DNA of 49,635 nucleotides from Elusimicrobiota bacterium. GTDB lineage: Bacteria > Elusimicrobiota > UBA8919. A program made the translations under genes and the position numbers. This document shows positions 11,104 to 20,916 of this stretch, piece after piece. The notes beneath the pieces were generated by a model. That model saw nothing but the letters and a program-made list of their open reading frames with translations, was not told the DNA's origin and searched no databases. The DNA is taken from assembly GCA_016928195.1 (NCBI GenBank), contig JAFGLF010000077.1, positions 1 through 49,635 on the forward strand, given 5' to 3'. Each line of letters starts with the position of its first letter. Positions within the stretch are counted from its first letter, which is position 1.

Positions 11104-11577
11104 ATGCCGAGAAAACCAAGAAAAATAAAAAAAGAACCTCCTAAGAGAGATTATAAATACAACAATGTTATTGTTGCAAGAATAATAAACGATATGTTGA
11201 AAAAAGGAAAAAGGTCTCTTGCAGAGTCTATATATTATAGTGCTATGGATATAATCAAAGAGAAAACTAAACAGGAGCCTTTGACCGTTTTGGATAGAGC
11301 AATAAAGAATATAAAACCACTTTTGGAAGTAAAGCCCCGCCGTGTTGGAGGTGCGACCTACCAGGTTCCTGTTGAAGTAAAGTCGGCTCGCGGGATTGCA
11401 CTGGCTGTAAGATGGCTTTTGATGTACTCAAAACAGAAAAAAGGTAAACCGATGAATGAACGGTTAGCAGCTGAAATAATGGATGCTGCAAATAATATAG
11501 GTAGTGCGGTAAAAAAGAGAGAAGATACCCATAAAATGGCCGAGGCTAATAAAGCATTTGCACATTATAGGTGGTAG
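11104..11577 (+). CDS. rpsG: 30S ribosomal protein S7
   Basis: A 157-residue protein that nucleates the 30S head and lines the E site. The normal length and family signatures are present: [17 protein letters not shown] and [12 protein letters not shown]. It is second in the str operon. The ATG follows a repeat element ending CTGAAGTTATT, without a recognisable Shine-Dalgarno. Confidence 0.98.
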   Translation: MPRKPRKIKKEPPKRDYKYNNVIVARIINDMLKKGKRSLAESIYYSAMDIIKEKTKQEPLTVLDRAIKNIKPLLEVKPRRVGGATYQVPVEVKSARGIALAVRWLLMYSKQKKGKPMNERLAAEIMDAANNIGSAVKKREDTHKMAEANKAFAHYRW

Positions 11578-11580
11578 CGG

Positions 11581-11692
11581 AGGCAGATTGTAAGACAGAG
11601 TAAAAGAGCAGAAGAGCCCGCCTGGCCAACCGTCGGGCAGGCAGTAGTGGTTACTTTTGCGCTTTTGACTTCTGCACTTCTGCGCTGAAGTT
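11581..11692 (+). repeat. Inverted tandem-arm element, GAGCAGAA type with inner GC hairpin, before fusA
   Basis: The left end is AGGCAG and the left arm AAAAGAGCAGAAGAGC. A GC-rich inner hairpin (CCCGCCTGG...GTCGGGCAGGC) is nested inside. The right arm is ACTTCTGCACTTCTGCGC. The right end is CTGAAGTT, then GAT-ATG. The inner GTCGGGCAGGC also occurs in the rpoA element. Confidence 0.88.
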
Positions 11693-11695
11693 GAT

Positions 11696-13825
11696 ATGCC
11701 AACTGTTTTAACAAGAAAAGATATTAAAAATAATCCTAAAATAAATTCGGAACATGACAAAATGACGAATAAATCATTAATAAGAAATATTGGAATTGTT
11801 GCTCATATTGATGCCGGTAAAACAACGACTACGGAGCGCCTGCTTTTTTACAGCGGAAAACTTTACCGTATAGGAAACGTTGATGAGGGGACTACTGCTA
11901 TGGATTGGATGGAACAGGAGCAGGAAAGAGGAATTACAATAACCTCTGCTGCAACAACCTGTTTATGGCGTAATCATGAAGTAAACATAATCGATACTCC
12001 GGGACACGTTGATTTTACTGCCGAGGTGGAGCGTTCGTTAAGGGTTCTTGATGGTGCTGTTGTTGTTTTCTGTGGTGTTGGCGGTGTGCAGCCGCAATCC
12101 GAAACAGTATGGCGACAGGCGGATAAATATAAAATTCCTCGCATTACATTTATTAATAAACTTGATCGTATCGGAGCAAATTTTTTAGGTGTTGTAAAAC
12201 AGATGTCAAAGAAGCTGCATGCTAAACCCATTGTAATGCAGCTTCCCATTGGTACTGAGGATAAATTTAAAGGTGTTGTTGATTTGGTAAAAATGAAAGC
12301 GTTCCAATATAGTGACGAACTCGGTACGAAAATTGAAGAAATAGAAATTCCTGAAGATTTAAAATCTAACGTTAAAAAATATAGAGAAAAATTAATTGAA
12401 ACTGTTTCAGAAGCAGACGAAGGTATTCTTCATAAATTTGTTTCGGGTTCCGGAAAGATTACAACAGATGAAATAATAGCTACTGTAAGAAAACTTACTG
12501 TTTCCGGACATTCGGTACCTGTCTTTGCAGGGTCCTCACTTAAAAATAAAGGTGTTCAGTTTTTATTGGATGCTATTGTTGATTTCCTTCCTTCTCCGTG
12601 TGATATCCCTGCTATTACAGGAACTGAACCTGAAACAAACAAAGTTATTCATAGAAATATGGATGATAAAGAACCTGCCTCAGCCCTTGCCTTTAAGATA
12701 CAAGCAGATCCATTCGTAGGACGTCTAACATATATTAGAGTATATTCCGGAAAAATAAAAAGAGGACATTCAATATATAATTCTACACGCTGTGTTCGGG
12801 AAAGAATTTCTAAACTTGTAAGAATGCATGCTAATGACCGTGAAGAAGTTGAAGAGATAGGTTGTGGTGATATTGTCGGTGTTGTTGGTTTGAAAAAGAC
12901 GTTTACCGGAGATACACTTTGTAATGAAAAAGAACCAATTATTCTTGAAAATATAAGATTCCCGCAGCCGGTAATATGGCTTGCAATTGAGCCAAAATCT
13001 AAAGCTGACGAAGAAAAACTTTCAAAAGCGCTTTCAAAACTTTCAGAAGAAGACCCTACATTTAAATTGAAAACTGATGAGCAAACCGGTCAGGCCATTA
13101 TTTCTGGTATGGGAGAATTACATCTTGAAGTTCTTGTTGAAAGGATGAAACGTGAATTTGGAGTTGTAGCTAATGTCGGCAAACCGCATGTTGCTTATAA
13201 AGAAACAATTAAAAATACGGCAAAAATGGAGGGTAAGTTTGTTCGTCAGACTGGCGGTCATGGCCAGTATGGACATGTTGTTATTGCTGTTGAGCCAAAT
13301 TCGAAAGGTGAAGGTTTCAAATTTGAAAATGATATAAGAGAGGGAAGAATTCCCAGAGAATATTTTTCGTCTATAGAAAAAGGAATAATTTCTGCTCTTG
13401 AAACAGGACCTTTAGGCGGGTTCCCTGTGGTGGATATAAAAGTTACACTTTTAGATGGTTCGTATCATGAAGTCGATTCTTCGGATATCGCATTTAAAAT
13501 GGCAGCTTCAATTGCTGTAAAAGAAGTTCTGCCAAAAGCAAAACCTGTTTTACTGGAACCAATAATGAAATTGGAAGTTATTACGCCTGATGATTATTTG
13601 GGAGATATTCTTGCAGATATAAATTCAAGACGTGGAAAGATTGAAAATATGGATACAAGTAAAAAATTTCATATTATTGACGCTTTGGTTCCTTTGGCAG
13701 CTATGTTTGGATATTCCTCTGCACTGCGTTCGTTGAGTCAGGGAAGAGCAACTTATACTATGGAGCCGGCATTCTATGAACAGGTTTCTGAGAAAATTGC
13801 TAAAGAAGTATTAGGAGTAATATAG
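11696..13825 (+). CDS. fusA: Elongation factor G
   Basis: A 709-residue translocase GTPase. It has the P-loop AHIDAGKTT, the normal switch [22 protein letters not shown] and NKLD. ATG 11696 is placed right after the repeat element, like its neighbours. This gives a 22-residue extension before [16 protein letters not shown]. The internal ATG at 11762 would give the usual length and cannot be excluded. The C-terminal domains IV and V ([11 protein letters not shown], and the [10 protein letters not shown] region written [10 protein letters not shown]) are complete. Confidence 0.97.
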   Translation: MPTVLTRKDIKNNPKINSEHDKMTNKSLIRNIGIVAHIDAGKTTTTERLLFYSGKLYRIGNVDEGTTAMDWMEQEQERGITITSAATTCLWRNHEVNIIDTPGHVDFTAEVERSLRVLDGAVVVFCGVGGVQPQSETVWRQADKYKIPRITFINKLDRIGANFLGVVKQMSKKLHAKPIVMQLPIGTEDKFKGVVDLVKMKAFQYSDELGTKIEEIEIPEDLKSNVKKYREKLIETVSEADEGILHKFVSGSGKITTDEIIATVRKLTVSGHSVPVFAGSSLKNKGVQFLLDAIVDFLPSPCDIPAITGTEPETNKVIHRNMDDKEPASALAFKIQADPFVGRLTYIRVYSGKIKRGHSIYNSTRCVRERISKLVRMHANDREEVEEIGCGDIVGVVGLKKTFTGDTLCNEKEPIILENIRFPQPVIWLAIEPKSKADEEKLSKALSKLSEEDPTFKLKTDEQTGQAIISGMGELHLEVLVERMKREFGVVANVGKPHVAYKETIKNTAKMEGKFVRQTGGHGQYGHVVIAVEPNSKGEGFKFENDIREGRIPREYFSSIEKGIISALETGPLGGFPVVDIKVTLLDGSYHEVDSSDIAFKMAASIAVKEVLPKAKPVLLEPIMKLEVITPDDYLGDILADINSRRGKIENMDTSKKFHIIDALVPLAAMFGYSSALRSLSQGRATYTMEPAFYEQVSEKIAKEVLGVI

Positions 13826-13835
13826 AAAATAGAAG

Positions 13836-13892
13836 AGGCAGAGTATAAGTGTATAAGTGTACTTTTGACTTCTGCACTCTTGCACTGATGTT
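13836..13892 (+). repeat. Short inverted tandem-arm element, GAGCAGAA type, before tuf
   Basis: The left end is AGGCAGAG. The left arm is the shortened AGTATAAGTGTATAAGTG. The right arm is ACTTCTGCACTCTTGCA. The right end is CTGATGTT. Unlike most copies, a strong ribosome site GGGGAGG (13895-13901) is kept between the element and the ATG. Confidence 0.82.
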
Positions 13893-13906
13893 AAGGGGAG
13901 GTAGGT

Positions 13907-15112
13907 ATGGCAAAGAAAAAGTTTGAGAGGACGAAGCCACATCTTAATGTGGGAACGATTGGGCATGTTGATCATGGTAAGACGACTTTGACAGCTGCTA
14001 TTACAAAGGTTTTGGAAGAAAAAGGGCTTTCAAAGTTTATAAGCTACGATGAGATTGCAAAAGCATCGGAATCACAGGGTCGGCGCGATGAAACAAAGAT
14101 TTTGACCATCGCGATAAGCCATGTTGAATATGAAACGGACAAGAGGCATTATGCACATATCGATTGTCCGGGGCATGCCGATTATGTAAAGAACATGATT
14201 ACCGGTGCTGCACAGATGGATGGTGCAATACTTGTTGTATCAGCTGCTGACGGTCCGATGCCGCAAACAAGAGAGCATATTCTGCTTGCCCGTCAGGTAA
14301 ATGTTCCTTATATAGTTGTTTATCTTAATAAAGTAGATACAGTTGATGATAAGGAACTTGTTGATTTGGTTGAGCTTGAAATCAGAGATCTCCTGAAAAA
14401 GTATGATTTTCCAGGGGATAAAACTCCTATTATAAGAGGTAGTGCGCTAAAAGCAATGCAGGGTGATAAAAGTGAAATTGGTGATCAGTCAATATGGAAA
14501 TTGGTAGAGGCAATTGATTCTACTATACCTGAACCTAAGAGGGATATTGATAAACCGTTTTTAATGAGTGTTGAAGACGTATTTACGATTACTGGTCGCG
14601 GAACAGTTGCAACTGGTAGGATTGAACGCGGAAAGTGTAAGACCGGTGCCGCAGTCGAGCTTGTCGGTATTCAGGATACTAGAAAATCGGTTATAACAAG
14701 TGTTGAGATGTTTAGGAAAATACTTGATGAGGCACATGCCGGCGATAATGTGGGTGTACTTTTAAGGGGTGTAGAAAAAGACCAGGTGGAACGCGGTCAA
14801 GTTATTGCTGCTCCAGGTACTATTACACCGCACAAGAAGTTCAGGGGTCAGGTTTATGTATTGACAAAAGATGAAGGTGGCCGTCATACTCCGTTTTTTA
14901 CCGGATATCGGCCGCAGTTTTATTTCAGAACAACTGATGTTACCGGAATTGTAAATTTACCTAAAGGCGTAGAAATGGTAATGCCAGGAGATAACGTGGA
15001 AGTCACCGGCGAACTGATAACTCCTATAGCAATGGAAAAAGAATTGAGATTTGCAATAAGAGAAGGCGGACACACAGTCGGTTCCGGTGTTATAAGTGAG
15101 ATAATAGAGTAA
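13907..15112 (+). CDS. tuf: Elongation factor Tu, switch-I variant
   Basis: A 401-residue GTPase that delivers aminoacyl-tRNA. The P-loop GHVDHGKT (19-26), DCPGH, NKVD and domains II and III are normal. Switch I is not: between YDEIAKA and SHVEYE the usual ARGITI is replaced by [11 protein letters not shown] (residues 58-68), about five residues longer. It keeps the threonine (T67) that should contact Mg and the gamma-phosphate. I recall a similar RDxTK form in planctomycete EF-Tu. The best ribosome site in this operon precedes it, which fits high expression. Confidence 0.97.
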   Translation: MAKKKFERTKPHLNVGTIGHVDHGKTTLTAAITKVLEEKGLSKFISYDEIAKASESQGRRDETKILTIAISHVEYETDKRHYAHIDCPGHADYVKNMITGAAQMDGAILVVSAADGPMPQTREHILLARQVNVPYIVVYLNKVDTVDDKELVDLVELEIRDLLKKYDFPGDKTPIIRGSALKAMQGDKSEIGDQSIWKLVEAIDSTIPEPKRDIDKPFLMSVEDVFTITGRGTVATGRIERGKCKTGAAVELVGIQDTRKSVITSVEMFRKILDEAHAGDNVGVLLRGVEKDQVERGQVIAAPGTITPHKKFRGQVYVLTKDEGGRHTPFFTGYRPQFYFRTTDVTGIVNLPKGVEMVMPGDNVEVTGELITPIAMEKELRFAIREGGHTVGSGVISEIIE

Positions 15113-15204
15113 GAGACAGAGCAATAGAGCATAAGAGCAGCAGTGCAGAAGAGCGATAGTAGTTACTTCTGCGCTTTTGACTTCTGCACTTTTGTACTGA
15201 AGTT
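15113..15204 (+). repeat. Inverted tandem-arm element, GAGCAGAA type, before rpsJ
   Basis: The left end is GACAGAGC. The left arm has AGAGCATAAGAGCAGCAG and GCAGAAGAGC. The right arm has TTCTGCGCTTTTGACTTCTG. The right end is CTGAAGTT, then ATT-ATG. Confidence 0.88.
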
Positions 15205-15207
15205 ATT

Positions 15208-15537
15208 ATGGCGAAAACAGAACAATTAGCACAATCACAGAGAATAAGAATTAAACTGCAGGCCTATGACCATAAGATGCTTGATCAGTCGTTGGCTGAA
15301 ATAATTCAGACTGCGAAACGGACAGGTGCATCCATTTCTGGCCCTGTTTTATTGCCTACAAAGATAAAAAAATATACGGTACTTAGATCGCCCCATACTG
15401 ATAAAAAATCACGGGAGCAATTTGAAATGAGGATTCATAAACGTCTTGTTGATATATTACAGCCGACTCCGCAGACAGTTGATGCCCTCATGAAATTGGA
15501 TTTACCTGCTGGTGTGGATGTAGAGATAAAAGCATGA
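15208..15537 (+). CDS. rpsJ: 30S ribosomal protein S10
   Basis: A 109-residue 30S head protein, also known as NusE in antitermination complexes. [16 protein letters not shown] and [27 protein letters not shown] are diagnostic. It opens the S10 cluster directly downstream of tuf. rplC starts four bases before its stop codon ends (ATGA overlap). Confidence 0.98.
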   Translation: MAKTEQLAQSQRIRIKLQAYDHKMLDQSLAEIIQTAKRTGASISGPVLLPTKIKKYTVLRSPHTDKKSREQFEMRIHKRLVDILQPTPQTVDALMKLDLPAGVDVEIKA

Positions 15538-16232
15538 AGACAATTACTGGAACAAAAATAGGAATGACACAGATATTCATAGATAAAGGTGAGGCGGTTC
15601 CTGTCACAGTTATCTCTGCTGATGTTTGTACGGTGGTGCAGAAAAAATCGGTTAAAACAGATGGCTATAATGCTATTCAGGTCGGGACAACTGTCGTTGA
15701 TGAGAAGAAACTTAGCAAATCCCAGATCGGTCATTTGAAAAAAGCAGGAACAAATTTATTTTCACGGCTTGTAGAAATAAAAGTGGAAAATCCGGATGAA
15801 TATAAGATAGGACAGGAAATAAAAAGCGATATATTTTCTGTTGGTGATTTTGTTGATGTTACAGGCGTTTCAAAAGGTAACGGTTTTCAGGGTGTAATAA
15901 AAAGACATGGTTTTAGCAAGGGTTCGTATACCCATGGACAGTCGGATAAACTTCGTTCTCCGGGGGCTATCGGTTCTCAGCAGCCGCAGAGAGTACTTAA
16001 AGGTTTAAAAATGGCAGGTCGTGTAGGCGGGACAACGGCGACTGTTCAGAAGTTGAAAATTGTTAAGATGATACCTGAGAAAAATATTTTGTTGATAAAA
16101 GGTGCGGTTCCTGGTACTAAAAACAGTAAAGTTGTTATTTCGAAAACTGTAAAAAAAGTTAGAATTCCCGTAGTGGTTACTTCCGCAAAGAAAGGAATTA
16201 AAAAGGTATCCCGCGGAGCTAAAAGTAAGTAA
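15534..16232 (+). CDS. rplC: 50S ribosomal protein L3
   Basis: A 232-residue early-assembly protein reaching the peptidyl-transferase centre. [10 protein letters not shown] at the N-terminus and the [20 protein letters not shown] and GRVGGTT segments are typical. It overlaps rpsJ by ATGA, so translational coupling is likely. It has a basic C-terminal tail. A shortened repeat element separates it from rplD. Confidence 0.98.
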   Translation: MKTITGTKIGMTQIFIDKGEAVPVTVISADVCTVVQKKSVKTDGYNAIQVGTTVVDEKKLSKSQIGHLKKAGTNLFSRLVEIKVENPDEYKIGQEIKSDIFSVGDFVDVTGVSKGNGFQGVIKRHGFSKGSYTHGQSDKLRSPGAIGSQQPQRVLKGLKMAGRVGGTTATVQKLKIVKMIPEKNILLIKGAVPGTKNSKVVISKTVKKVRIPVVVTSAKKGIKKVSRGAKSK

Positions 16233-16282
16233 AGGCAGCGCAAAAAAGTCCTGATTTGTCGAGACACTTCTGTGCTGAAGCT
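16233..16282 (+). repeat. Shortened inverted element, GAGCAGAA type, before rplD
   Basis: It keeps the ends AGGCAGCGCA and TGTGCTGAAGCT, but the arms are nearly gone. The inside is a different stem, GTCCTGATTTGTCGAGAC. It ends three bases before ATG. It looks like a deletion derivative, and shows that the ends persist when the arms do not. Confidence 0.75.
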
Positions 16283-16285
16283 GAT

Positions 16286-16903
16286 ATGGAAGCTAATATT
16301 TATAATATAACCGGCGAAAAAATAGGCAAAATGAATTTGCCTGAAAATATTTTCAACACAAAGATAAATGTATCGCTTATGCACGAAGTGGTTAAATGGT
16401 ATCTTGCAAATTGTCGTCAAGGTACACATGCTGCAAAAACACGTGCTGAGGTATCTGGATCTGGAAAAAAACCATGGAGACAAAAAGGTACCGGTCGTGC
16501 TCGTGCCGGAAGCATCCGTTCTCCTTTATGGCGTCATGGGGGAGTAATTTTCGCAAAAAAGCCGAGAGAGTTTTCATATTCAATACCCAAAAAAAAGGTT
16601 CGCATTGCCCTTTTATCTTCATTAAGTGCAAAAGCAAAGGAAGGCAATGTAATTATACTTGATGATATTAAGGTTGAACAGCCTAAAACAAAAGAAATGT
16701 CCGCAATAATTAAAAAATTAAAAATTGAAAATAAAATATTATTAGTATGTAAAAAAGACGAAAAACTTAGCCGTGCATCGAGGAATATTTCTACACTTAA
16801 TGTTTGTGATATTCCGGGTTTAACAACATATAATGTTTTGGATGCGGATAAGGTTATATTTACAAAGGAGTCTCTAGACAGATGCTCAGCGCTTTCGATA
16901 TAA
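16286..16903 (+). CDS. rplD: 50S ribosomal protein L4
   Basis: A 205-residue exit-tunnel protein, in many bacteria also an autorepressor of the S10 operon. The motif RQGTHAAKTRAEVSGSGKKP followed by QKGTGRARAGSIRSP is diagnostic. ATG 16286 is chosen; a TTG further upstream (16256) lies inside the repeat. The 3' end overlaps rplW by 22 bp. Confidence 0.97.
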   Translation: MEANIYNITGEKIGKMNLPENIFNTKINVSLMHEVVKWYLANCRQGTHAAKTRAEVSGSGKKPWRQKGTGRARAGSIRSPLWRHGGVIFAKKPREFSYSIPKKKVRIALLSSLSAKAKEGNVIILDDIKVEQPKTKEMSAIIKKLKIENKILLVCKKDEKLSRASRNISTLNVCDIPGLTTYNVLDADKVIFTKESLDRCSALSI

Positions 16904-17172
16904 TAAAAAAACCGATTATCACCGAAAAAGCAACTAGTTTAAAAGATAAGGAAAATAAGTTTGTTTTTATAGTTGCAAAAAAAGCAAATAAAAGTCAAAT
17001 AAAAAATGCTATAGAAGACATGTTTAAAGTTGATGTTGAAAATATTCGTACAGTTATAATGTCTGGTAAACTAAGACGAGTGGGTATGCATGCCGGACAC
17101 AGACCTGATTTTAAAAAAGCAATTGTGAAGATAAAAAAGGGACAGACAATAAAAATTGTAGAAGGAGTCTAA
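16882..17172 (+). CDS. rplW: 50S ribosomal protein L23
   Basis: A 96-residue protein at the tunnel exit, docking site for trigger factor and SRP. DIIKKPIITEKATSL at the N-terminus and VENIRTVIMSGKLRR are characteristic. Its start lies inside rplD with AAAGGAGT as ribosome site, so the two are coupled. Confidence 0.97.
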   Translation: MLSAFDIIKKPIITEKATSLKDKENKFVFIVAKKANKSQIKNAIEDMFKVDVENIRTVIMSGKLRRVGMHAGHRPDFKKAIVKIKKGQTIKIVEGV

Positions 17173-17278
17173 AAAATAAGCACCAAATATCAAGCATCAA
17201 AATGCAAACAAATTCCAAGCATCAAATTATAGGCAGTTTGGAATTTGAGATCTGGGATTTGTGTTTTGAGATTTACCG
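17173..17278 (+). repeat. Intergenic inverted element, CCAAGCATCAAAT type, before rplB
   Basis: Left units are CAAATATCAAGCATCAAAAT and AAATTCCAAGCATCAAATT. Right units are TTTGGAATTTGAGATC and GGGATTTGTGTTTTGAGATT, roughly complementary. The end ACCGAGTGAAACGAGG resembles the suffixes before infA and rpoB, and GAGG may serve as ribosome site. Confidence 0.6.
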
Positions 17279-17295
17279 AGTGAAACGAGGTTTTT

Positions 17296-18132
17296 ATGGC
17301 AATAAAAACATATACACCATATACATCATCAAGGCGGTTTGTAACACGTGATGATTTTAGCGATATAACAAAAAGTACTCCAGAAAAATCACTGCTTGTT
17401 CCATTGAGAAAGACTGCGGGTAGAAATAATACCGGCCGTATTACTGTTCGTCATAGAGGTGGCGGTCATAGAAGACAATATCGTCTTATTGATTTTAAAA
17501 GAGATAAGCATAATATCAAAGCGAATGTTATTGCTATTGAGTATGACCCGAATCGTTCGGCCAGAATTGCACTTTTAAAATATACCGACGAGGAGAAAAG
17601 ATATATAATATGCCCAATAGGCCTAAAAGTCGGCAGTGTTGTGGAAAGCGGTGAAAATGTAGATTTGAAAATCGGCAATGCACTTCCGCTTTCAAATATT
17701 CCGTTAGGCACACAGATTCATAATATAGAACTTGTTCCGGGCCGTGGTGCTAAACTCGTCCGCTCTGCAGGATCAACGGCACAGATAATGGCAGTAGAGG
17801 GCGGGTTCGCAAACATAAAAATGCCGTCAGGTGAAATAAGAAGGCTTTCATTGAAATGTTATGCGACAATTGGGCAGGTTGGAAATCCAGAACATGAAAA
17901 TGTTACTATGGGAAATGCAGGGAGACGGCGTCATTTAGGAATTCGTCCAACAGTAAGGGGAACAGCAATGAATTCGGTTGATCATCCGCATGGTGGCGGC
18001 AGAGGTAGGTCTAAAGGACATAATCATCCCCGTTCTCCATGGAATCAGCCGGCGAAAGGATTTAAAACACGGTCTAAGAAAAAATGGACAAATGTATATA
18101 TAGTTAACAGAAGGCCAAAAGGAGTCAGATAA
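17296..18132 (+). CDS. rplB: 50S ribosomal protein L2
   Basis: A 278-residue protein needed for subunit joining and peptidyl transfer. The segment [17 protein letters not shown] and the C-terminal [20 protein letters not shown] with its conserved histidine (residue 233 area) are intact. It follows rplW by 123 bp, the longest gap in the S10 cluster, all of it repeat-like. Confidence 0.98.
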   Translation: MAIKTYTPYTSSRRFVTRDDFSDITKSTPEKSLLVPLRKTAGRNNTGRITVRHRGGGHRRQYRLIDFKRDKHNIKANVIAIEYDPNRSARIALLKYTDEEKRYIICPIGLKVGSVVESGENVDLKIGNALPLSNIPLGTQIHNIELVPGRGAKLVRSAGSTAQIMAVEGGFANIKMPSGEIRRLSLKCYATIGQVGNPEHENVTMGNAGRRRHLGIRPTVRGTAMNSVDHPHGGGRGRSKGHNHPRSPWNQPAKGFKTRSKKKWTNVYIVNRRPKGVR

Positions 18133-18134
18133 AA

Positions 18135-18179
18135 AGGCAATTAAAAGATTGAAAGATTTTAAATTTTTTAGTTGGAGTT
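18135..18179 (+). repeat. Short inverted tandem-arm element, AAAGATT type, before rpsS
   Basis: The left end is AGGCAATT, the arm AAAAGATTGAAAGATT, and the right side AAATTTTTTAG. The end is TTGGAGTTA, then CT-ATG. Here the end contains a true GGAG, suggesting that YTGAAGTT in other copies is a decayed ribosome site. Confidence 0.75.
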
Positions 18180-18182
18180 ACT

Positions 18183-18470
18183 ATGAGCAGATCAACAAAA
18201 AAAGGTCCTTATATTGATGAAAAGTTACTGAAAAAAGTCGAAAAACTAAATTCGACCGGACAAAAATCGGTTATAAAAACTTGGGCCAGATCTTCTGTTA
18301 TTTCTCCTGAATTTGTAGGGCATACTTTTGGCGTACATAATGGAAGGAAATTTGTGTCTGTTTATATAACAGAAAATATGGTTGGTCATCGTTTGGGCGA
18401 ATTCTCGCCTACAAGATTTTTCAAAGGTCATGGGGCAGCCCATACTAAGGAAGCGCTGGAGAAGACATAA
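18183..18470 (+). CDS. rpsS: 30S ribosomal protein S19
   Basis: A 95-residue 30S head protein contacting S13. [38 protein letters not shown] and [12 protein letters not shown] are diagnostic. rplV starts two bases after its stop codon, with GGAG inside the rpsS 3' end. Confidence 0.98.
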   Translation: MSRSTKKGPYIDEKLLKKVEKLNSTGQKSVIKTWARSSVISPEFVGHTFGVHNGRKFVSVYITENMVGHRLGEFSPTRFFKGHGAAHTKEALEKT

Positions 18471-18471
18471 A

Positions 18472-18807
18472 ATGCAAGCAAAAGCAATTTCAAGATTCGG
18501 AAGACATTCATATAGAAAGGTTGGGCAAATTCTTAAGATTATAAGAGGAAAAAGAGTTTCAAAAGCTTTTGATTTACTAATGTTTGTAAAAAAAGGCTCG
18601 GTTTCTTTTATAGAAAAAACATTAAAATCGGCAGTGGCTAATTGTGGTATGTTAAAAAATCCGGAGTCACTTTTTGTAAGGGAAGCATTTTCGACCATGG
18701 GTCCTCCAATAAAAAGAATGCGACCCGGTGCAATGGGCAGAGGAAATTTATATAAGAGAAAAACCTGCCATCTAACAATTGTAGTGGCAGACAGGAAGGG
18801 CAATTAG
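18472..18807 (+). CDS. rplV: 50S ribosomal protein L22
   Basis: A 111-residue protein lining the exit tunnel. ATG 18472 (MQAKAISRFGRHSYRK) is chosen over an in-frame upstream start inside rpsS. PPIKRMRPGAMGRG matches the tunnel-hairpin region and HLTIVVADRK the C-terminus. The last codons GGC AAT TAG are the left end (GGGCAATTAG) of the following repeat element, so the element supplies the stop codon. Confidence 0.97.
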   Translation: MQAKAISRFGRHSYRKVGQILKIIRGKRVSKAFDLLMFVKKGSVSFIEKTLKSAVANCGMLKNPESLFVREAFSTMGPPIKRMRPGAMGRGNLYKRKTCHLTIVVADRKGN

Positions 18808-18845
18808 AAAGATTAAAAGATTTCTAGATTTTTTTAATTGATATT
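18799..18845 (+). repeat. Short inverted tandem-arm element, AAAGATT type, before rpsC
   Basis: The left end GGCAATTAG overlaps the end of rplV and contains its stop codon (18805-18807). The arm is AAAGATTAAAAGATT, the right side TAGATTTTTTTAATTGATATT, then ATT-ATG. There is no GGAG. Confidence 0.78.
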
Positions 18846-18848
18846 ATT

Positions 18849-19625
18849 ATGGGACAGAAAATTCATCCAAAAGGTTTAAGATTGGGCTATGTTGCTGACT
18901 GGGATTCTAAATGGTTTTCACGTCGCAATATGGCAGATCTTTTAGAAGAAGATTTTAGAATAAGAAAGTTTGTAAAAACAAGACTAAAATTTGCCGCAGT
19001 ATCAAAAATTATGATAGAAAGGGCTGGGAAATACCTTAAAGTTAATATTTTTTCTGCCCGTCCAGGTCTGGTTATCGGTAAAAGAGGCGCCGATGTCGAA
19101 AGCCTGAAAAAGGAAATTGAAGAAATTAGCGATAAAAAAACCATGGTCAATATAATGGAAATTAAATCACCTGAAACTAATGCACAGCTTGTTGCAGAGG
19201 GTATAGCGCTTCAGCTTGAAAAAAAGGGTTCCTATAGAAGGGCTATGAAAAAAGCTATTGAGAAGGCAATTGAGAGAGGTGCGCTGGGTATAAAAGTTAT
19301 GGTTGCAGGTCGTCTTGGTGGTAACGAAATTGCAAGAACAGAATGGCTTAAAGAAGGAAGAATTCCTCTTCAGACATTTAGAGCAGATATAGATTATGGC
19401 TTTGCTGAGTCTCTTACAACAATGGGTATAATAGGTGTTAAAGTATGGGTTTTCAAAAAAGAATTTTATAAAAAAACAGAAAAAGAGATGATAAAAGAAG
19501 CACGTTTAGTAGAAAAACCTGAAGATATAGAGAGAAAGGAAGAAGAAATACCCGCTCCTGAAGAAGATATTGAAGAGGAAAGCGAGGAAGAAGATAATGT
19601 TGTCTCCGAAAAGGGTAAAATATAG
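18849..19625 (+). CDS. rpsC: 30S ribosomal protein S3
   Basis: A 258-residue protein at the mRNA entry. It begins [13 protein letters not shown] and has the KH-domain loop [16 protein letters not shown]. The core ends near residue 210. A strongly acidic tail (residues 215-258, rich in glutamate) is added, longer than in most species. Its 3' end overlaps rplP by 29 bp. Confidence 0.97.
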   Translation: MGQKIHPKGLRLGYVADWDSKWFSRRNMADLLEEDFRIRKFVKTRLKFAAVSKIMIERAGKYLKVNIFSARPGLVIGKRGADVESLKKEIEEISDKKTMVNIMEIKSPETNAQLVAEGIALQLEKKGSYRRAMKKAIEKAIERGALGIKVMVAGRLGGNEIARTEWLKEGRIPLQTFRADIDYGFAESLTTMGIIGVKVWVFKKEFYKKTEKEMIKEARLVEKPEDIERKEEEIPAPEEDIEEESEEEDNVVSEKGKI

Positions 19626-20007
19626 AAAGGCCCAGCGTGGTAAAATGAAGGGTAATGCATCCGGCGGAACCAATGTTAATTTTGGTGAGTATGGATTACA
19701 GGCATTAGGTACTGCATGGATTACTTCACGTCAGATAGAAGCATCTAGAATCGCATTGACACGGGCAATTAAAAAAAGCGGTAAGATTTGGATAAGAGTG
19801 TTCCCTGATAAACCATACACGAAAAAACCGGCTGAGACCCGTATGGGTAAAGGAAAGGGAATGCCTGAATCCTGGGTCGCGGTTGTAAAACCGGGAAGAG
19901 TTATGTTTGAAATTGCCGGTTTAGAAAAGGGTGAGGCGAAGGCAGCATTTGATCTTGTTGCCCATAAGCTTCCGATAAAAACAAAATTCTTGGAAAGAGA
20001 CCAATAA
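19597..20007 (+). CDS. rplP: 50S ribosomal protein L16
   Basis: A 136-residue protein near the A-site tRNA elbow. ATG 19597 gives the canonical [19 protein letters not shown] start; an upstream TTG in frame is inside rps[21 protein letters not shown] and RMGKGKG are diagnostic. It overlaps the rpsC tail, so the acidic S3 tail and the L16 start share DNA. Confidence 0.97.
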   Translation: MLSPKRVKYRKAQRGKMKGNASGGTNVNFGEYGLQALGTAWITSRQIEASRIALTRAIKKSGKIWIRVFPDKPYTKKPAETRMGKGKGMPESWVAVVKPGRVMFEIAGLEKGEAKAAFDLVAHKLPIKTKFLERDQ

Positions 20008-20009
20008 AA

Positions 20010-20222
20010 ATGGCTAAAGCAAAAAAAGAAGTTCGTTTTGAACAAATAAAAGAACTTACAGTTGATGAGTTAAAGTCTAAACTTATTGAAACCAGGGAGA
20101 AACTGTTTAGATTAAAATTCGGTCATAAAACAACACCGCTGAAAAATCCACTTGAGTTAAGAACTTTGAGAAAACAGATAGCAAGAATTTTAACAGTACT
20201 TGGAGCGAAAAAACACGAATGA
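20010..20222 (+). CDS. rpmC: 50S ribosomal protein L29
   Basis: A 70-residue tunnel-exit protein next to L23. It has the usual two-helix layout with TVDELKSKLIETREKLFRLKF and ELRTLRKQIARI. It starts two bases after the rplP stop and overlaps rpsQ by ATGA. Confidence 0.96.
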   Translation: MAKAKKEVRFEQIKELTVDELKSKLIETREKLFRLKFGHKTTPLKNPLELRTLRKQIARILTVLGAKKHE

Positions 20223-20461
20223 AAAAGACAAAAACGGGAGTAGTTATATCAGATAAAATGGATAAAACCAGAGTTGTTGAGGTAGAATGGACAACTCGTC
20301 ATTCACTTTATGGAAAGGTAGTAAAACGCTATACGAAGTTTTATGCTCATGATGAAAAAAACGAATCGCATATTAATGATAAGGTTAAGATGATAGGAAC
20401 AAAACCTATTTCTAAGAAGAAAAGATGGAAAATAATAGGGGTGGAGCAGGGTAAACAATGA
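20219..20461 (+). CDS. rpsQ: 30S ribosomal protein S17
   Basis: An 80-residue OB-fold protein of the 30S body. [19 protein letters not shown] and [20 protein letters not shown] are typical. Both ends overlap their neighbours by four bases, which suggests tight coupling with rpmC and rplN. Confidence 0.97.
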   Translation: MKKTKTGVVISDKMDKTRVVEVEWTTRHSLYGKVVKRYTKFYAHDEKNESHINDKVKMIGTKPISKKKRWKIIGVEQGKQ

Positions 20462-20826
20462 TTCAGGAACGTTCAATTTTAACTGTTGCAGATAATACCG
20501 GAGCAAGAAAAATAAGATGTTTTCGTATGCTCGGGGGCAGTTACAGGAAATATGCATCCTTGGGCGATGTGATAATTGCCTCTGTATTTGATGCAATTCC
20601 TGCGGCCGCAATAAAAAAGGGCGAGAAAGTACGTGCGGTTATTGTTAGGTGTACCAAAGAGGTTCGCCGTAACGATGGCAGTTATATAAAATTTGATAAA
20701 AATGCAGCGGTAATAATTAATGATGAAGGTGAGCCGCGCGGAACAAGAATTTTTGGTCCTGTGGCAAGAGAATTGAGAGAAAAAAATTTTCTAAAAATTA
20801 TTTCACTTGCTCCCGAGGTAGTGTAA
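20458..20826 (+). CDS. rplN: 50S ribosomal protein L14
   Basis: A 122-residue protein of normal length that contacts 16S rRNA at an intersubunit bridge. [19 protein letters not shown] and [19 protein letters not shown] are diagnostic. GGAG lies 9-13 bases upstream in rpsQ. Confidence 0.98.
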   Translation: MIQERSILTVADNTGARKIRCFRMLGGSYRKYASLGDVIIASVFDAIPAAAIKKGEKVRAVIVRCTKEVRRNDGSYIKFDKNAAVIINDEGEPRGTRIFGPVARELREKNFLKIISLAPEVV

Positions 20827-20913
20827 AGGTAATTAAAACATTGAAAGATTGGAAAGATTGAAAGATTTTAATCTTTGTAATTTTTAAATTTTTCTAATTT
20901 TTTAATTGATAGT
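20827..20913 (+). repeat. Inverted tandem-arm element, AAAGATT type, before rplX
   Basis: The left end is AGGTAATT. The left arm is GAAAGATTGGAAAGATTG. The centre AAAGATTTTAATCTTT is a perfect 6-bp hairpin. The right arm is TTTTTCTAATTTTTTAATT and the end TTGATAGT, then ATC-ATG. The terminal TAA/TTG differs from CAA/TTG by a wobble change. Confidence 0.85.
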
Positions 20914-20916
20914 ATC

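Noticed and set aside
11762-13825. Shorter EF-G start at ATG 11762
   Set aside because: Possible, but ATG 11696 is placed three bases after the element end exactly like the starts of rpsG, rpsJ and rplD, so the longer form was kept with a note.
14060-14115. Frameshift error explaining the odd EF-Tu switch I
   Set aside because: The frame is continuous, the threonine and flanks align, and the RDETK form resembles one I recall from Planctomycetes.
20827-20913. Reading the AAAGATT elements as ordinary intrinsic terminators
   Set aside because: The stems are AT-only and sit inside a single ribosomal operon immediately before start codons, so termination there is unlikely.
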